From Methylomonas methanica (GTDB taxonomy: Bacteria > Pseudomonadota > Gammaproteobacteria > Methylococcales > Methylomonadaceae), in the NCBI GenBank assembly GCA_001644045.1, contig LUUF01000003.1, forward strand, positions 1 through 64,000: a stretch of 64,000 nt of DNA, given 5' to 3'. Positions 9,045-17,244 of this stretch are shown piece by piece. Numbering within the stretch: position 1 is the first letter of the stretch; each line of letters starts with the position of its first letter. The position numbers and the translations under genes were made by a program. A model generated the notes under the pieces. That model saw only the letters and a list, made by a program, of their open reading frames with translations. It made no database searches and was not told where the DNA came from.

Positions 9045-9638
9045 ATGCATATTGCTGTTATTACAGCCACTGAATCCCAAATACCTCAGCCCGTTCATGG
9101 CAAAAATCTGGCTCGGCTCGCACGCGAGTGCTTTGCCAATCAGCAGATATTGACCATTGATTTTAAGGACGTCAAGACAATTACCCAGGGATTCTTTCAG
9201 GAATTATTTTTTCCTTTGATTACTGAGTTTGGCGCCGATTATTTGAAATCGAAACTTATAGTCATTAACTTGAGTGACACAAATAAAATCCAAATGCAAT
9301 CTGCATTCAAAAACTTGGACGACTATTTCGATAAACTTTCAGCGATCAATCACCAAGGGTGCGATGAAGAGATTTACACGATGAATCAAACTTGGTTGAT
9401 CAAGGCCAGAGAAATCGCGCGGGAAAATCCAGTATTGACAGAGTTAGTGCAGGGGATAACGGATGACGCCATGCGAACAGCACTCGGTCATTTGTCCTTG
9501 GAGGACATTCAGTTCATCGCTCGCTCCAATTGGCTTTGCTTCACTCCTCGGTTTTCCAGTCAGTTCCTGATGAACATAAATAAGGAACAACCGCCGATAG
9601 TGGAGGCCATGCTCGGTTTAACCGGTTCTATATGCTGA
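9045..9638 (+). CDS. STAS-like (DUF4325) domain fused to an FlhD-like domain
   Basis: 197 aa. Residues about 20-100 look like a STAS-like DUF4325 domain (ILTIDFKDVKTITQGFFQEL, then SKLIVINLSDTNKIQMQSAF). Residues about 112-197 repeat the FlhD pattern of the gene at 8127 (WLIKAREIARENPVLTELVQ compared with YLMLARECARSNPAETAWRF). The ATG at 9045 has AGGAG 8 bases upstream; the earlier ATG at 8991 lacks one. It precedes a second FlhC-like gene, so it is a fused FlhD partner. A sensory or protein-docking domain on FlhD is unusual and I know of no named family for it. Confidence 0.65.
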   Translation: MHIAVITATESQIPQPVHGKNLARLARECFANQQILTIDFKDVKTITQGFFQELFFPLITEFGADYLKSKLIVINLSDTNKIQMQSAFKNLDDYFDKLSAINHQGCDEEIYTMNQTWLIKAREIARENPVLTELVQGITDDAMRTALGHLSLEDIQFIARSNWLCFTPRFSSQFLMNINKEQPPIVEAMLGLTGSIC

Positions 9639-9649
9639 GAGGGGGGTCT

Positions 9650-10117
9650 ATGCTGAAAAAATATCAACAGCAAACGCTAGCCATTGAATTGCTGAAACGC
9701 CATGCCAGGGTGAAAATCGTGCATCAAGTGACCGGCATTCCCATCAAGCCATTAAGGCAAACCTATCGACAATTGCATGGTCGTTCTCCTACCCCAGGTT
9801 CAATCAAGTTTTCAACACGCGGGTTGACTGGAAGTAGACGCAAATATAAAGACGTTACGCTGTTTGCGGTTTGCTATCGGGTGGCCGCGAGTAAGTTGGC
9901 CGATGATCAAATTCAAGCAGTGATAACCGCCTTTGATGCCTATAAACATTCCTACCCATTCGGAAACCTTGATTTTTCAGCGGCGTGGGTTGTTTCTGAG
10001 GACATCAAGGATAAAAAAGTGCAGGTCTCAATATGTCCACATTGTCGTGCTTGGGTACTGTTGAATGCAAGAGAAGACCTGGTTGAACGATGTGGCGTAT
10101 GTAACAACTATTTGTAA
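9650..10117 (+). CDS. Second FlhC-like transcriptional activator subunit
   Basis: 155 aa, shorter than FlhC, with the zinc site C129-x2-C132 (CPHC), 15 residues, C148-x2-C151 (CGVC). The N-terminus (LAIELLKRHARVKIVHQVTG, then IPIKPLRQTYRQLHGRSPTP) is the FlhC DNA-binding pattern, including the conserved GRSP. The ATG at 9650 has GAGGGGG upstream, 11 bp after the fused FlhD gene. It is clearly diverged from the FlhC-like protein at 8401, so this is an old duplication or a separately acquired pair rather than a recent copy. Confidence 0.75.
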   Translation: MLKKYQQQTLAIELLKRHARVKIVHQVTGIPIKPLRQTYRQLHGRSPTPGSIKFSTRGLTGSRRKYKDVTLFAVCYRVAASKLADDQIQAVITAFDAYKHSYPFGNLDFSAAWVVSEDIKDKKVQVSICPHCRAWVLLNAREDLVERCGVCNNYL

Positions 10118-10129
10118 TCAGGTTATCCA

Positions 10130-10354
10130 GTGAATATTGAATCCGAGCAAAATTCGACGGCAAAAGAAAAGGAATTCCTGAAAATTAACGACATGGTTGA
10201 AAAATTGGGCGTGACTCGGACCCAATTTTGGCGAATGAGGAAGGCAGGTGAGGTTCCTCCACCGGTAATTCGAAATCCACAAATGTGGCTTGCAAGCCAA
10301 ATTAAAGAATTTTATGAAAGGAGGGTAAAAAAAGAAGATGTCGGAACACTTTGA
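10130..10354 (+). CDS. AlpA-like helix-turn-helix protein, possible excisionase
   Basis: 74-aa protein with one helix-turn-helix (FLKINDMVEKLGVTRTQFWR, then MRKAGEVPPPVIR), the pattern of the AlpA/MerR-like regulators that serve as recombination directionality factors or integrase activators on phages and islands. The GTG at 10130 is used, 12 bp after the second FlhC-like gene, so it ends that operon. It lies about 160 bp from the 3' end of tRNA-Asn, a common island insertion point. No integrase is in the window. Confidence 0.7.
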   Translation: MNIESEQNSTAKEKEFLKINDMVEKLGVTRTQFWRMRKAGEVPPPVIRNPQMWLASQIKEFYERRVKKEDVGTL

Positions 10355-10447
10355 TGCTTTACAACTGCATTCAAACCTTATTTGTCGTTTGGTGCCGTAT
10401 ATTTTTCGATCAAACACGAAATTTTTTTCGGATTTGAGTGAAAAACA

Positions 10448-10469
10448 AAGTGACCATAAAAGTGACCAC
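10448..10469 (+). repeat. Short direct repeat beside the tRNA terminator
   Basis: AAGTGACCA and AAGTGACCA lie 13 bp apart, just inside the tRNA-Asn terminator on the island side. Such short repeats often flank island attachment sites, but I did not find a partner copy at the other side of the accessory region. Confidence 0.3.
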
Positions 10470-10472
10470 GCA

Positions 10473-10508
10473 ATAAAAAAGGGCTTAGACATTTCTGTCT
10501 AAGCCCTT
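10473..10508 (-). terminator. Rho-independent terminator of the tRNA operon
   Basis: Perfect 13-bp stem (10479-10491 with 10496-10508) with a 4-base loop, followed on the minus strand by TTTTTTATT. It lies 9 bases past the CCA end of tRNA-Asn. Confidence 0.85.
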
Positions 10509-10516
10509 GATTTATT

Positions 10517-10592
10517 TGGCTCCCCCGGACGGGCTCGAACCGCCGACCTAGTGATTAACAGTCACCCGCTCTACCGACTGAGCTACAGGGGA
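10517..10592 (-). tRNA. tRNA-Asn (GTT)
   Basis: 76 nt including an encoded CCA. The acceptor stem TCCCCTG/CGGGGGA pairs, the anticodon loop is CTGTTAA with anticodon GTT, and the T-arm has GGTTCGAGCCC. It is the last of three tRNAs on the minus strand. Its 3' end faces the accessory region with FlhDC-like and AlpA-like genes, which fits use as an integration site. Confidence 0.95.
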
Positions 10593-10616
10593 TTAATATT
10601 TTGCGTATTCTCGATA

Positions 10617-10693
10617 TGGCGCGCCCGGAGAGATTCGAACTCCCGACCGCTCGGTTCGTAGCCGAGTACTCTATCCAGCTGAGCTACGGGCGC
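10617..10693 (-). tRNA. tRNA-Arg (ACG)
   Basis: 77 nt with encoded CCA. The acceptor stem GCGCCCG/CGGGCGC is fully paired, the anticodon arm is CTCGG-CTACGAA-CCGAG with anticodon ACG, and the T-arm contains GTTCGAATC. It is transcribed with tRNA-Ser upstream and tRNA-Asn downstream. Confidence 0.95.
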
Positions 10694-10748
10694 TTATCTG
10701 AGCCGCTTATTATCTTTTTTTTATTAACTTATGTCAAGATTTATTTAG

Positions 10749-10839
10749 TGGCGGAGAGAGAGGGATTCGAACCCTCGATGCGCTTTTGGCACATACTCCC
10801 TTAGCAGGGGAGCGCCTTCGGCCTCTCGGCCATCTCTCC
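10749..10839 (-). tRNA. tRNA-Ser (GCT)
   Basis: 91 nt with encoded CCA, acceptor stem GGAGAGA/TCTCTCC, anticodon GCT in the loop of CTCCC-CTGCTAA-GGGAG, and the long variable arm of serine tRNAs. It follows csrA on the same strand by about 10 bp, the arrangement seen in many gammaproteobacteria. Confidence 0.95.
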
Positions 10840-10849
10840 TATAACTTAC

Positions 10850-11041
10850 TCAGCTTTCCGCGCTTCCTGCTTCAGATTGCTCTTTTTTAATTCTCTCGTA
10901 GATTTCTTCCCTATGAACAGATATATCTTTTGGCGCATTCACACCAATTCTAACTTGATTCCCTTTTACCCCAAGAACTGTAACAGTCACATCGTCACCA
11001 ATCATCAAGGTCTCTCCTACTCTACGAGTCAAGATAAGCAT
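10850..11041 (-). CDS. csrA: Carbon storage regulator CsrA
   Basis: 63-aa dimeric RNA-binding protein that blocks or stabilises mRNAs by binding GGA motifs in hairpin loops. The sequence starts [20 protein letters not shown] and has the RNA-contact region [10 protein letters not shown] at about residues 42-51. It lies just upstream of tRNA-Ser. A GacA/UvrY-type regulator, the usual controller of CsrA-titrating RNAs, is encoded at 21603, and structured elements with CAGGGATG loops lie at 39-40 kb. Confidence 0.97.
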   Translation of the reverse strand: MLILTRRVGETLMIGDDVTVTVLGVKGNQVRIGVNAPKDISVHREEIYERIKKEQSEAGSAES

Positions 11042-11299
11042 ACTATCTCCCTACACTATTAATGCGCTTTGTTACTGCTACATACTCGAATCAACAATTA
11101 TAACCCTTTTTTAAAAAAAGGGAAGAAAAATCCCAAACAATGCTGTATTCATCCAGCCGTCCCAAATTAAATACTCATTAATTCAGAAACATACATTCGC
11201 AAATTTGCACTTTTTGCCGGATATACACCAAAATAGCTTATGCTAGTTTCGTGTACTTCAAGTTTAACCGGCATCCGCCCATCTTCGCGAGAATACAAC

Positions 11300-11809
11300 A
11301 TGTGCAAACTACTTTTAATGCCCCGGCATGGATTGAGTTTATTGCTCGCCAGCACCCTCTTCATTGCTCCAGCGTACGCAGATAAGCCAGGCCGTGGTCA
11401 CGGCAGTGAATACAAGCATTCACAACATCAAAAACACGAACGGGAAGATCATCCAAATTACGATGATAGGTCATATAATCGTGAAAAGTTTGATTCACGC
11501 CGAGAACCGTATTTCAACGACCAACACCGGTTAAGCATTAGCCAATATTACACCGATCAGTACCGCTCTGGTCATTGCCCTCCCGGACTGCAGAAGAAAC
11601 ATAACGGCTGCCTGCCGCCAGGTCAGGCCAAAAAATGGCGTTTGGGTTATCCATTGCCCAGAGATGTTGTTTATTACGACATCCCTTCCACCATCATAGG
11701 CCCTGCACCTGCAGGCTATCGTTTCGTCAGAGTCGCATCGGATATTTTGATGATTGCCATCGGTAGCGGCATGGTGATTGACGCACTGACCGATCTTAAT
11801 GGGATGTGA
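11300..11809 (+). CDS. RcnB/CigR-like periplasmic protein
   Basis: 169-aa exported protein. A signal peptide (LSLLLASTLFIAPAYA) is followed by a His/Asp/Glu-rich low-complexity part, then the family core: CPPGLQKKHNGCLPPGQAKK, GYPLPRDVVYYDIP and a C-terminal hydrophobic strand ending in ALTDLNGM. This pattern is that of the RcnB/CigR-type periplasmic family; a role in metal handling or membrane stress is only suggested. I use the ATG at 11300; one at 11321 is also possible. A terminator follows. Confidence 0.75.
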   Translation: MCKLLLMPRHGLSLLLASTLFIAPAYADKPGRGHGSEYKHSQHQKHEREDHPNYDDRSYNREKFDSRREPYFNDQHRLSISQYYTDQYRSGHCPPGLQKKHNGCLPPGQAKKWRLGYPLPRDVVYYDIPSTIIGPAPAGYRFVRVASDILMIAIGSGMVIDALTDLNGM

Positions 11810-11815
11810 TCAGCA

Positions 11816-11848
11816 GACCGGGCGGCATACCAACCCGGTCATTTTTAT
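11816..11848 (+). terminator. Terminator after the RcnB-like gene
   Basis: GACCGGG (11816-11822) pairs with CCCGGTC (11834-11840), followed by ATTTTTATT. It lies between convergent genes. Confidence 0.65.
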
Positions 11849-12187
11849 TCAGTATCCGTAACTAAGATTCCGAATTTTTTTCAGTTCGCCGTCTTCAAAT
11901 TCCAACAGCTGCTGAAATTTGCGCGGCCCAAAATTGTATATCCATTCCTCGATCAACACCTCTTCAAACTGATCGATCTCCAAGGAGCCGTAAGGATGCC
12001 GCAAGCGGCTACCACGAAGCGCTCTGCGCTCTTCCACCGAATCCGGCTCACCGCATTTTTCCAACACTTCGGATTTATGATCGCCAACTTGTACCAGTTT
12101 ATGCCCACAACGTAGCGCAAACGCATCACCGGCAAACGTTAGCAAGCCCAATGCCAGCAGCATTCCTCTGACTGGAGGACTAGCCAT
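11849..12187 (-). CDS. DUF2845 domain exported protein
   Basis: 112-aa small secreted protein with a signal peptide (MLLALGLLTFAGDAFA) and the DUF2845 core: RCGHKLVQVGDHKSEVLEKC, GEPDSVEERRA and the later EEWIYNFGPRKFQQLLEF. The two cysteines (in RCGHK and EKCGEP) could form a disulfide. Function of the family is unknown. It directly follows the SoxYZ-like gene, sharing the junction base at 12187, so the two are coupled. Confidence 0.8.
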   Translation of the reverse strand: MASPPVRGMLLALGLLTFAGDAFALRCGHKLVQVGDHKSEVLEKCGEPDSVEERRALRGSRLRHPYGSLEIDQFEEVLIEEWIYNFGPRKFQQLLEFEDGELKKIRNLSYGY

Positions 12188-13020
12188 TAAGGACTTACCG
12201 TATAACTTTGCGAGTAGCTACCACCTTTACTGCAGACATTCCGACTGGTCGGCGATTCACAGGATACATCGGTAAACTCCGCCTTCAACTCACCTGCCTT
12301 ATCCGGCACAAAGTAGAAACGGAAATTCGGGTCGGCACTGATCGCGATATCGATTTTAGCGTTTAGCACCGGTTTGCCATTAAACGTCACTTTCAGTTGA
12401 TCGATGAAGTGCGATTTTCTGATGAATCTGGTCATTTGATCCATCTGCATACCCGTGAGATTGGGATGGCTGATCATCAATTGTGTCAAGGCGGGTTGAC
12501 CGCTTTGAATGCCATCGTCGAGCCGAAACTTAACCTTGCCCAGCCGTTTCATGGCTTCATCCAAATCCGCGCCGATCGGCGCCGAGCAACCGCCGCTGGC
12601 TTTCACGAATTTTTTGGTCATGCTAAGTTTGCCGTCATTGGTTTCGGCAACCGCGCGAATATCGCTATAAGTATTGACGCGCACTCGCAAAGCCAAATCA
12701 GCCTTGCCGCTCTCCGGGAAGAACTCGAATTCACCGACAAACGGAAACGGATTTTTATCGACAAACAACCAGATTTTCTTGATGTATTTGTCTTTGCTTT
12801 GCGAAAACTTGCTGCTGACCTTAACCGGGACAATCGCCGGATCTTCCGCGCGATAAGGGGCATCCAATTCGATAACCGCATTGGATTCTTCGATATTTTT
12901 ACCGGCGAAAAACTGGCTTTTCAAAACCGTGTTCCAGGTAATGTCGTCGCCTTCGGCAGCAGCGACCGAGGGCAAAATCATTAAAGCCAACAGATAAATA
13001 ACGCTGTAAGGTTTGTGCAT
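12187..13020 (-). CDS. Quinoprotein dehydrogenase-associated SoxYZ-like carrier
   Basis: 277-aa periplasmic protein with a signal peptide (VIYLLALMILPSVAAAEG). It combines a SoxY-like half ending in GGC (C145, in ASGGCSAPIG) with a SoxZ-like Ig-type half from about residue 155. In SoxY the matching cysteine carries the bound substrate. The fused form occurs beside PQQ-dependent dehydrogenases in methylotrophs, where its job is unproven. It is in a row with the metallohydrolase upstream and the DUF2845 gene downstream. Confidence 0.85.
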   Translation of the reverse strand: MHKPYSVIYLLALMILPSVAAAEGDDITWNTVLKSQFFAGKNIEESNAVIELDAPYRAEDPAIVPVKVSSKFSQSKDKYIKKIWLFVDKNPFPFVGEFEFFPESGKADLALRVRVNTYSDIRAVAETNDGKLSMTKKFVKASGGCSAPIGADLDEAMKRLGKVKFRLDDGIQSGQPALTQLMISHPNLTGMQMDQMTRFIRKSHFIDQLKVTFNGKPVLNAKIDIAISADPNFRFYFVPDKAGELKAEFTDVSCESPTSRNVCSKGGSYSQSYTVSP

Positions 13021-13038
13021 GCTTTTTCTCTCCTATGT

Positions 13039-13953
13039 TTAATCTTCCCATTCCAGCTCGGCAAACGCGATCGTGACGTTTTTGCGGTGGAATTGCTCAA
13101 ATAATTGCCAGTTCTTTTTGGCAGGCAAGCCGACGGTATTTACGGCCTGTTCCAAGGTTTTACCTTGCTTGATCATAGCCCGGACTTCCGCTGCCAAATC
13201 GGTCAAATAAGCCTTTTGCGGCTGCATGCTTGCCGGCCAATCTTTAACCAAATGACCGTGGCCGGGCACCACCAATTTGTAATGATTTTTCTCCAACCGC
13301 CCCATCTCGGCCAACCAGCCTTTGATGCTGCCGTCTATCACCGGAATGTGCTCCAAAAACAGCAGATCGGCCAACCAGATGGTATCGGTAGCTTTGTCGT
13401 AAACGCTCAAATCGTTATCGGTGTGCGCGCTCGGATGGGCGGTCAGCACCAGTTCACGATTCCCCAAGTTCAGCGTCATGCTGTCGCTCACCTGTATATC
13501 GGGCGGAATGATGTTGTCTTGATTGACCTGAATATCCAGCAATTCCGCCGCGCGACCGAGATAATGGTCGCCGCGCGTGGCCATGGCGCGCGCCAGCTTA
13601 TGATGGCCGACAAACTGCACGCCCGGTTCCTTGAAGGCGATATTGCCGTAGATATGATCGGGATGCACATGGGTGTTGATCACGTAACAAACAGGCTTGG
13701 CGGTCACTTGCCTGATGGTATTTCGTAGCGCCAATCCTTGTTGCGGACTACCGCCGCTATCGATCACCGCCACGCACTGCTCGCCGACAATGAAGCCGAT
13801 ATTCGCAATCTCGCCGTGATTGTCCCGATCCGGCCAATGATGTGCGGAGGTATGCAGATAGATGCCCGGCACCACTTGACTGAACGATAGCGGCGGCAGT
13901 GCCATGGTGCTGTAACTAATCAAAAGGCCCGCTAACAACAACACAAAATTCAT
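13039..13953 (-). CDS. Quinoprotein relay system zinc metallohydrolase
   Basis: 304-aa metallo-beta-lactamase-fold hydrolase with a short signal peptide (FVLLLAGLLISYSTMA). The metal motif H95-V-H97-P-D99-H100 (NTHVHPDHIYGN) is intact, and later ligands lie in HPSAHTDNDL and VVPGHGH. Relatives (SoxH-like) accompany PQQ dehydrogenases and the SoxYZ-like carrier in methylotrophs. It probably hydrolyses a thioester or related adduct in the periplasm (inference). It is 18 bp upstream of the SoxYZ-like gene. Confidence 0.85.
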   Translation of the reverse strand: MNFVLLLAGLLISYSTMALPPLSFSQVVPGIYLHTSAHHWPDRDNHGEIANIGFIVGEQCVAVIDSGGSPQQGLALRNTIRQVTAKPVCYVINTHVHPDHIYGNIAFKEPGVQFVGHHKLARAMATRGDHYLGRAAELLDIQVNQDNIIPPDIQVSDSMTLNLGNRELVLTAHPSAHTDNDLSVYDKATDTIWLADLLFLEHIPVIDGSIKGWLAEMGRLEKNHYKLVVPGHGHLVKDWPASMQPQKAYLTDLAAEVRAMIKQGKTLEQAVNTVGLPAKKNWQLFEQFHRKNVTIAFAELEWED

Positions 13954-13964
13954 TCAGGCGACTC

Positions 13965-14492
13965 CTATGCGGCGATGCGTTTGAAAAACTCGGTTTCGGC
14001 AATAATATCCTGATTGTTCTCAACCCTATCCAGATAGACCAAGCCCATTAAATGATCGAACTCGTGTTGGAATACTCGGGCCGGAAAATCCTGCAATGCC
14101 AAGCGGCAGAGCTCGCCTTGCTGATTTTGATAATGCACATCGATAGCCAGATAACGCGGTACCAACGCCCGGATGCCCGGTACGCTTAAGCAGCCTTCCC
14201 AATCTTTATGCAATGAGTTATCAATAATCTCGAAACGTGGATTTACCATCAGAATGGGCGGCATTTCCGGAGCATGAGGATAACGAGAGGTAGGCCGGGA
14301 AGCGATGATCAACACTTGCCAGGAAGCGCCCAATTGCGGCGCAGCTATGCCGACACCATTGGCTTCGAGCATAGTCGCATGCATGGTTTCAATCAATTTA
14401 TGGAACTCCGGGCTGGCAAAGTCGTCAACAGGCTGCGCCTGCCGCCGCAATACCTCGGCCCCCAGTTGAGCAATCGGTGTTTTTGAAGTCAT
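13965..14492 (-). CDS. def: Peptide deformylase
   Basis: 175-aa metalloenzyme that removes the N-formyl group from new proteins. All three motifs are present: GVGIAAPQLG (46-55), EGCLSVPG with the metal-binding Cys, and QHEFDHLMG with the two metal-binding His and the catalytic Glu. It is not next to fmt, so it may be an additional deformylase. It lies 11 bp upstream of the metallohydrolase gene on the same strand. Confidence 0.93.
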   Translation of the reverse strand: MTSKTPIAQLGAEVLRRQAQPVDDFASPEFHKLIETMHATMLEANGVGIAAPQLGASWQVLIIASRPTSRYPHAPEMPPILMVNPRFEIIDNSLHKDWEGCLSVPGIRALVPRYLAIDVHYQNQQGELCRLALQDFPARVFQHEFDHLMGLVYLDRVENNQDIIAETEFFKRIAA

Positions 14493-14690
14493 GGTTTCAG
14501 CGGATATCGCATCGGCAGGTTGCGGAAAATAGTCGGTCCGGGCGCAAGTATACTGCCGATCGGCAGAATCTTCCCGCCTTTACTTTGCAAGGCTTTTTTG
14601 TGATATTAGGAACAGGTCCATTGCTGAAAATGCGGGGCTCTGGTTGCCAATTGCTTACTACAACAATTAGTTTTTCCCACAGGAGATAGT

Positions 14691-15011
14691 ATGAAGAAAA
14701 TCAATAAAACCCCATTTGCCATCGCGATCGGCGCGTCCCTGCTGCCAACACTGGCCGGAAATATTGCCCAAGCTGACAGCAATCCATTTGCGTTGTCTGA
14801 GTTGAATTCGGGTTATATGCTGACCGCAGAAGCCAAACCTGAAGCCGGTGCCGACAAAATGAAAGACGGCGCTTGTGGGGAAGGCAAATGCGGCGCATCC
14901 ATGAAAAAAAGTACTGATAGCAAAGCAGCTACAGAAGGGAAATGCGCGGGCAACAAACCAGCACCGGCAGGCGACAAAGCAGCAGGCGACAAGAAAAAAG
15001 AAGGTAACTGA
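14691..15011 (+). CDS. Bufferin/HvfA-like Cys-containing exported peptide
   Basis: 106-aa precursor with an N-terminal signal region (residues 1-28), then NPFALSELNSGYML, the conserved stretch of HvfA-like peptides. A low-complexity Lys/Gly/Ala tail carries EGKCG (in GACGEGKCGASMKK) and the weaker EGKCA. In HvfA the Cys of EGKCG is converted to oxazolone-thioamide groups that bind copper. The usual modifying enzymes (DUF692 and DUF2063) and DoxX protein are not adjacent here, so this is an orphan copy. AGGAGATAGT precedes the ATG. Confidence 0.7.
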   Translation: MKKINKTPFAIAIGASLLPTLAGNIAQADSNPFALSELNSGYMLTAEAKPEAGADKMKDGACGEGKCGASMKKSTDSKAATEGKCAGNKPAPAGDKAAGDKKKEGN

Positions 15012-15037
15012 GGCACCAAATCTGACTTAAGCCTCTG

Positions 15038-15069
15038 ACGCCGGCATTGTCATTTGATATGCCGGCGTT
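15038..15069. terminator. Hairpin between convergent genes
   Basis: ACGCCGGCAT (15038-15047) pairs perfectly with ATGCCGGCGT (15059-15068). It lies between the bufferin-like gene and iscA, which converge, and may stop transcription from both sides. Confidence 0.55.
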
Positions 15070-15079
15070 GTCTTAAGCT

Positions 15080-15403
15080 CTAAACCGAAAAACTCTCCCC
15101 GCAACCGCAAGTTCCTTTGACATTGGGGTTGTTGAATTTAAAGGCCTCATTAAAACCTTCCTTGGCATAATCCAATTCTATGCCACTCAATTTATCCAGA
15201 TCGGCCTGTTTCACCAGTACTTTTACATCGTATTGATCGAACACCACTTCGTCGACTTCAGCCTGATCAGCATAATCCAATACATAGGCATAACCGGAAC
15301 ATCCCGAGGTTTTAACACCTAATCTCAAACCTACGCCAGTCCCGCGCTTTTGTAACTGTTTTTGAATTTGCCTGGCGGCACTTTCGGTAATGGTAATCCC
15401 CAT
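15080..15403 (-). CDS. iscA: Iron-sulfur cluster assembly protein IscA
   Basis: 107-aa A-type carrier that passes Fe-S clusters to apoproteins. The three conserved cysteines are present: C35 (SGCSGYAYV) and C99-G-C101 near the end. Length is that of the family. It is the third gene of iscR-iscS-iscA; the scaffold iscU is not in this run, which is unusual. Confidence 0.92.
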   Translation of the reverse strand: MGITITESAARQIQKQLQKRGTGVGLRLGVKTSGCSGYAYVLDYADQAEVDEVVFDQYDVKVLVKQADLDKLSGIELDYAKEGFNEAFKFNNPNVKGTCGCGESFSV

Positions 15404-15417
15404 TCTAATTCTCCTAA

Positions 15418-16521
15418 CTAATTTGCTATCGATGCTTTTAAGGCATCGACGAATTGATCGATTTCGGTTTCGTTATTGTCTTTACCCAAACTGACGCGGA
15501 TGGCCGACCTAGCCAAAGAAGCGTCCACACCCATGGCGGCCAACACCGGGCTAACTTCGCCGGACGACGCCGAGCACGCCGAGCCGCTGGAAACCGCGAT
15601 ATTGCGCTGGTCCAGCCGCATTAACAACATTTCGCCGTTGATACCAGGAATACCGAACTGCACGGTATTGGGTAATCGCTTGGCATGTTCGGCGAAAATC
15701 ACCAAGCCAGGAATGGTGCGTAAGGCCTGTTCCAAGCGAGTTCTCAGACCCAACATGCGTAGTTCCCTCAAGCCCATTTCGGCCTTTGCCAACTCGGCAG
15801 CTTTGCCAAAACCCACTATCGCCACCACGTTTTCCGTACCGGCCCGCCAACCATGCTCCTGATCGCCGCCGCGCTGCAAGGGCTTTAACACAAAATCTTC
15901 GGCAACAACCAGCGCCCCGCAACCTTTTGGCCCGTATATTTTATGGCTGGACAAACTCATCAATTTAACGCCGAGCTTTTTGAACGAAAATGGCATTTTA
16001 CCCAAGGCCTGGACTGCATCGGTATGCACATTGACACCGCATTCAGACAAATGTTCGGCGATGGCTGCAACGTCCTGAATAAGCCCGGTTTCATTATTCG
16101 CCAACATGACGGACGCCATGTCGCCGACTTGCCACTTTACGTTGTCTAACGAGAGTAAGGGCAGGACTCCAGCCCGATCAACCGCTAGCGATTGCAAATA
16201 CTTGAAATTCCGTCGGTAACATTCGGCATTTTCGAAAATGGAGGGGTGTTCGATGGCGGAAATCGCCAGCCCCACTCCACGGGCATTCGCCAATGCAAGC
16301 GCGTTTGCCTCGGTACCGCCGCTAGTAAACACTATCCGTGCTGCTGACGCATCGATTAGAGCTGCCACTTGCTCCCGGGCTATATCGATAGCACTGCGGG
16401 CGATACGGCCGAGTTTGTAAAGACTGGACGGATTGCCGTACATTCCACTTAAGTACGGCAACATAGCTTCCAATACGCGCTCGTCACAACGGGTGGTGGC
16501 GTTATGATCAAGATAGATCAT
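15418..16521 (-). CDS. iscS: Cysteine desulfurase (IscS/NifS family)
   Basis: 367-aa PLP enzyme that takes sulfur from cysteine for Fe-S cluster assembly. Seen are the N-terminal [14 protein letters not shown], the PLP lysine in [12 protein letters not shown], and the mobile sulfur-accepting Cys in [14 protein letters not shown]. It is about 35 residues shorter than E. coli IscS and closer to NifS-like forms. Its ATG overlaps the iscR stop by one base (TAATG), so it is translationally coupled to the regulator. Confidence 0.92.
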   Translation of the reverse strand: MIYLDHNATTRCDERVLEAMLPYLSGMYGNPSSLYKLGRIARSAIDIAREQVAALIDASAARIVFTSGGTEANALALANARGVGLAISAIEHPSIFENAECYRRNFKYLQSLAVDRAGVLPLLSLDNVKWQVGDMASVMLANNETGLIQDVAAIAEHLSECGVNVHTDAVQALGKMPFSFKKLGVKLMSLSSHKIYGPKGCGALVVAEDFVLKPLQRGGDQEHGWRAGTENVVAIVGFGKAAELAKAEMGLRELRMLGLRTRLEQALRTIPGLVIFAEHAKRLPNTVQFGIPGINGEMLLMRLDQRNIAVSSGSACSASSGEVSPVLAAMGVDASLARSAIRVSLGKDNNETEIDQFVDALKASIAN

Positions 16522-17006
16522 TAAGCGATGCGTTTTTCCTGCCGGGGTTGCATTTCAATGACATGCTCCACGTGTTTGCTCTGTCTTTTTGCCACGTCGC
16601 TGACAAAATCGCGCTCCAGCAATTGTCCAAGACTAATTTCTTTTAAGTAAGCGCGAATTTGCTCGCTCAAGCCCATCCACAAATCATGCGTCAAGCAAGG
16701 TTCATCGTTATGACAATTGGCCTTCCCGCCACATTTTGTCGAATCGACCGGCTCGTCGACTGCCTCGATGATGTCGGCAATGTTAATATCTCGGGCATTA
16801 CGGCTAAGCGTATAACCTCCGCCCGGCCCCCTGACACCTTTCACCATGCCGGCCTTGCGCAAACGAGCAAACAATTGTTCAAGATAAGACAATGAAATGG
16901 TTTGCCGAGTCGCAATATCAGTCAACGTCACCGGGTTGGATTGACTGTGAAAAGCCAAATCCAGCATCGCGGTAACCGCGTAACGCCCTTTTGTGGTAAG
17001 CCGCAT
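16521..17006 (-). CDS. iscR: Rrf2-family Fe-S regulator IscR
   Basis: 161-aa regulator that binds a 2Fe-2S cluster and represses its own operon when clusters are plentiful. The ligands match E. coli in numbering: C92, C98, C104 and H107 ([17 protein letters not shown]). The N-terminal winged helix includes [22 protein letters not shown] lies before the ATG. A promoter with an IscR-type site is directly upstream. Confidence 0.95.
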   Translation of the reverse strand: MRLTTKGRYAVTAMLDLAFHSQSNPVTLTDIATRQTISLSYLEQLFARLRKAGMVKGVRGPGGGYTLSRNARDINIADIIEAVDEPVDSTKCGGKANCHNDEPCLTHDLWMGLSEQIRAYLKEISLGQLLERDFVSDVAKRQSKHVEHVIEMQPRQEKRIA

Positions 17007-17041
17007 GTCAAACCCCTTATAAACTAATGAAAATTGGGCTG

Positions 17042-17074
17042 ACTATAAATAAACCTAGTAATTTGGTCAAGTAT
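17042..17074 (-). promoter_or_regulatory. iscR promoter with IscR type-1-like site
   Basis: On the minus strand, -35 TTGACC (17065-17070) and -10 TATAGT (17042-17047) are separated by exactly 17 bp. The -35 sits in ATACTTGACCAAATTACTAG, which matches the left half of the IscR type-1 consensus well and the right half partly. This predicts autorepression of iscR-iscS-iscA, as in E. coli. Confidence 0.75.
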
Positions 17075-17244
17075 TCGATCGTAACTCTTAATCTGAAGCA
17101 TCGGGCTTTGGCATTTTTTAAAGCAGATCTTTTCACCTAAATCAAATTATGACTACCGTTTCAACCTATTGAAACTTGAGTCCGCAGGGATTTGCGGGGA
17201 GGGGGCTAGATATTACGCTATACGATGAAATTATCTGACGACGG

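Noticed and set aside
11167..11364. 65-codon open frame on the minus strand
   Set aside because: Antisense to the start of the RcnB-like gene and without a ribosome site.
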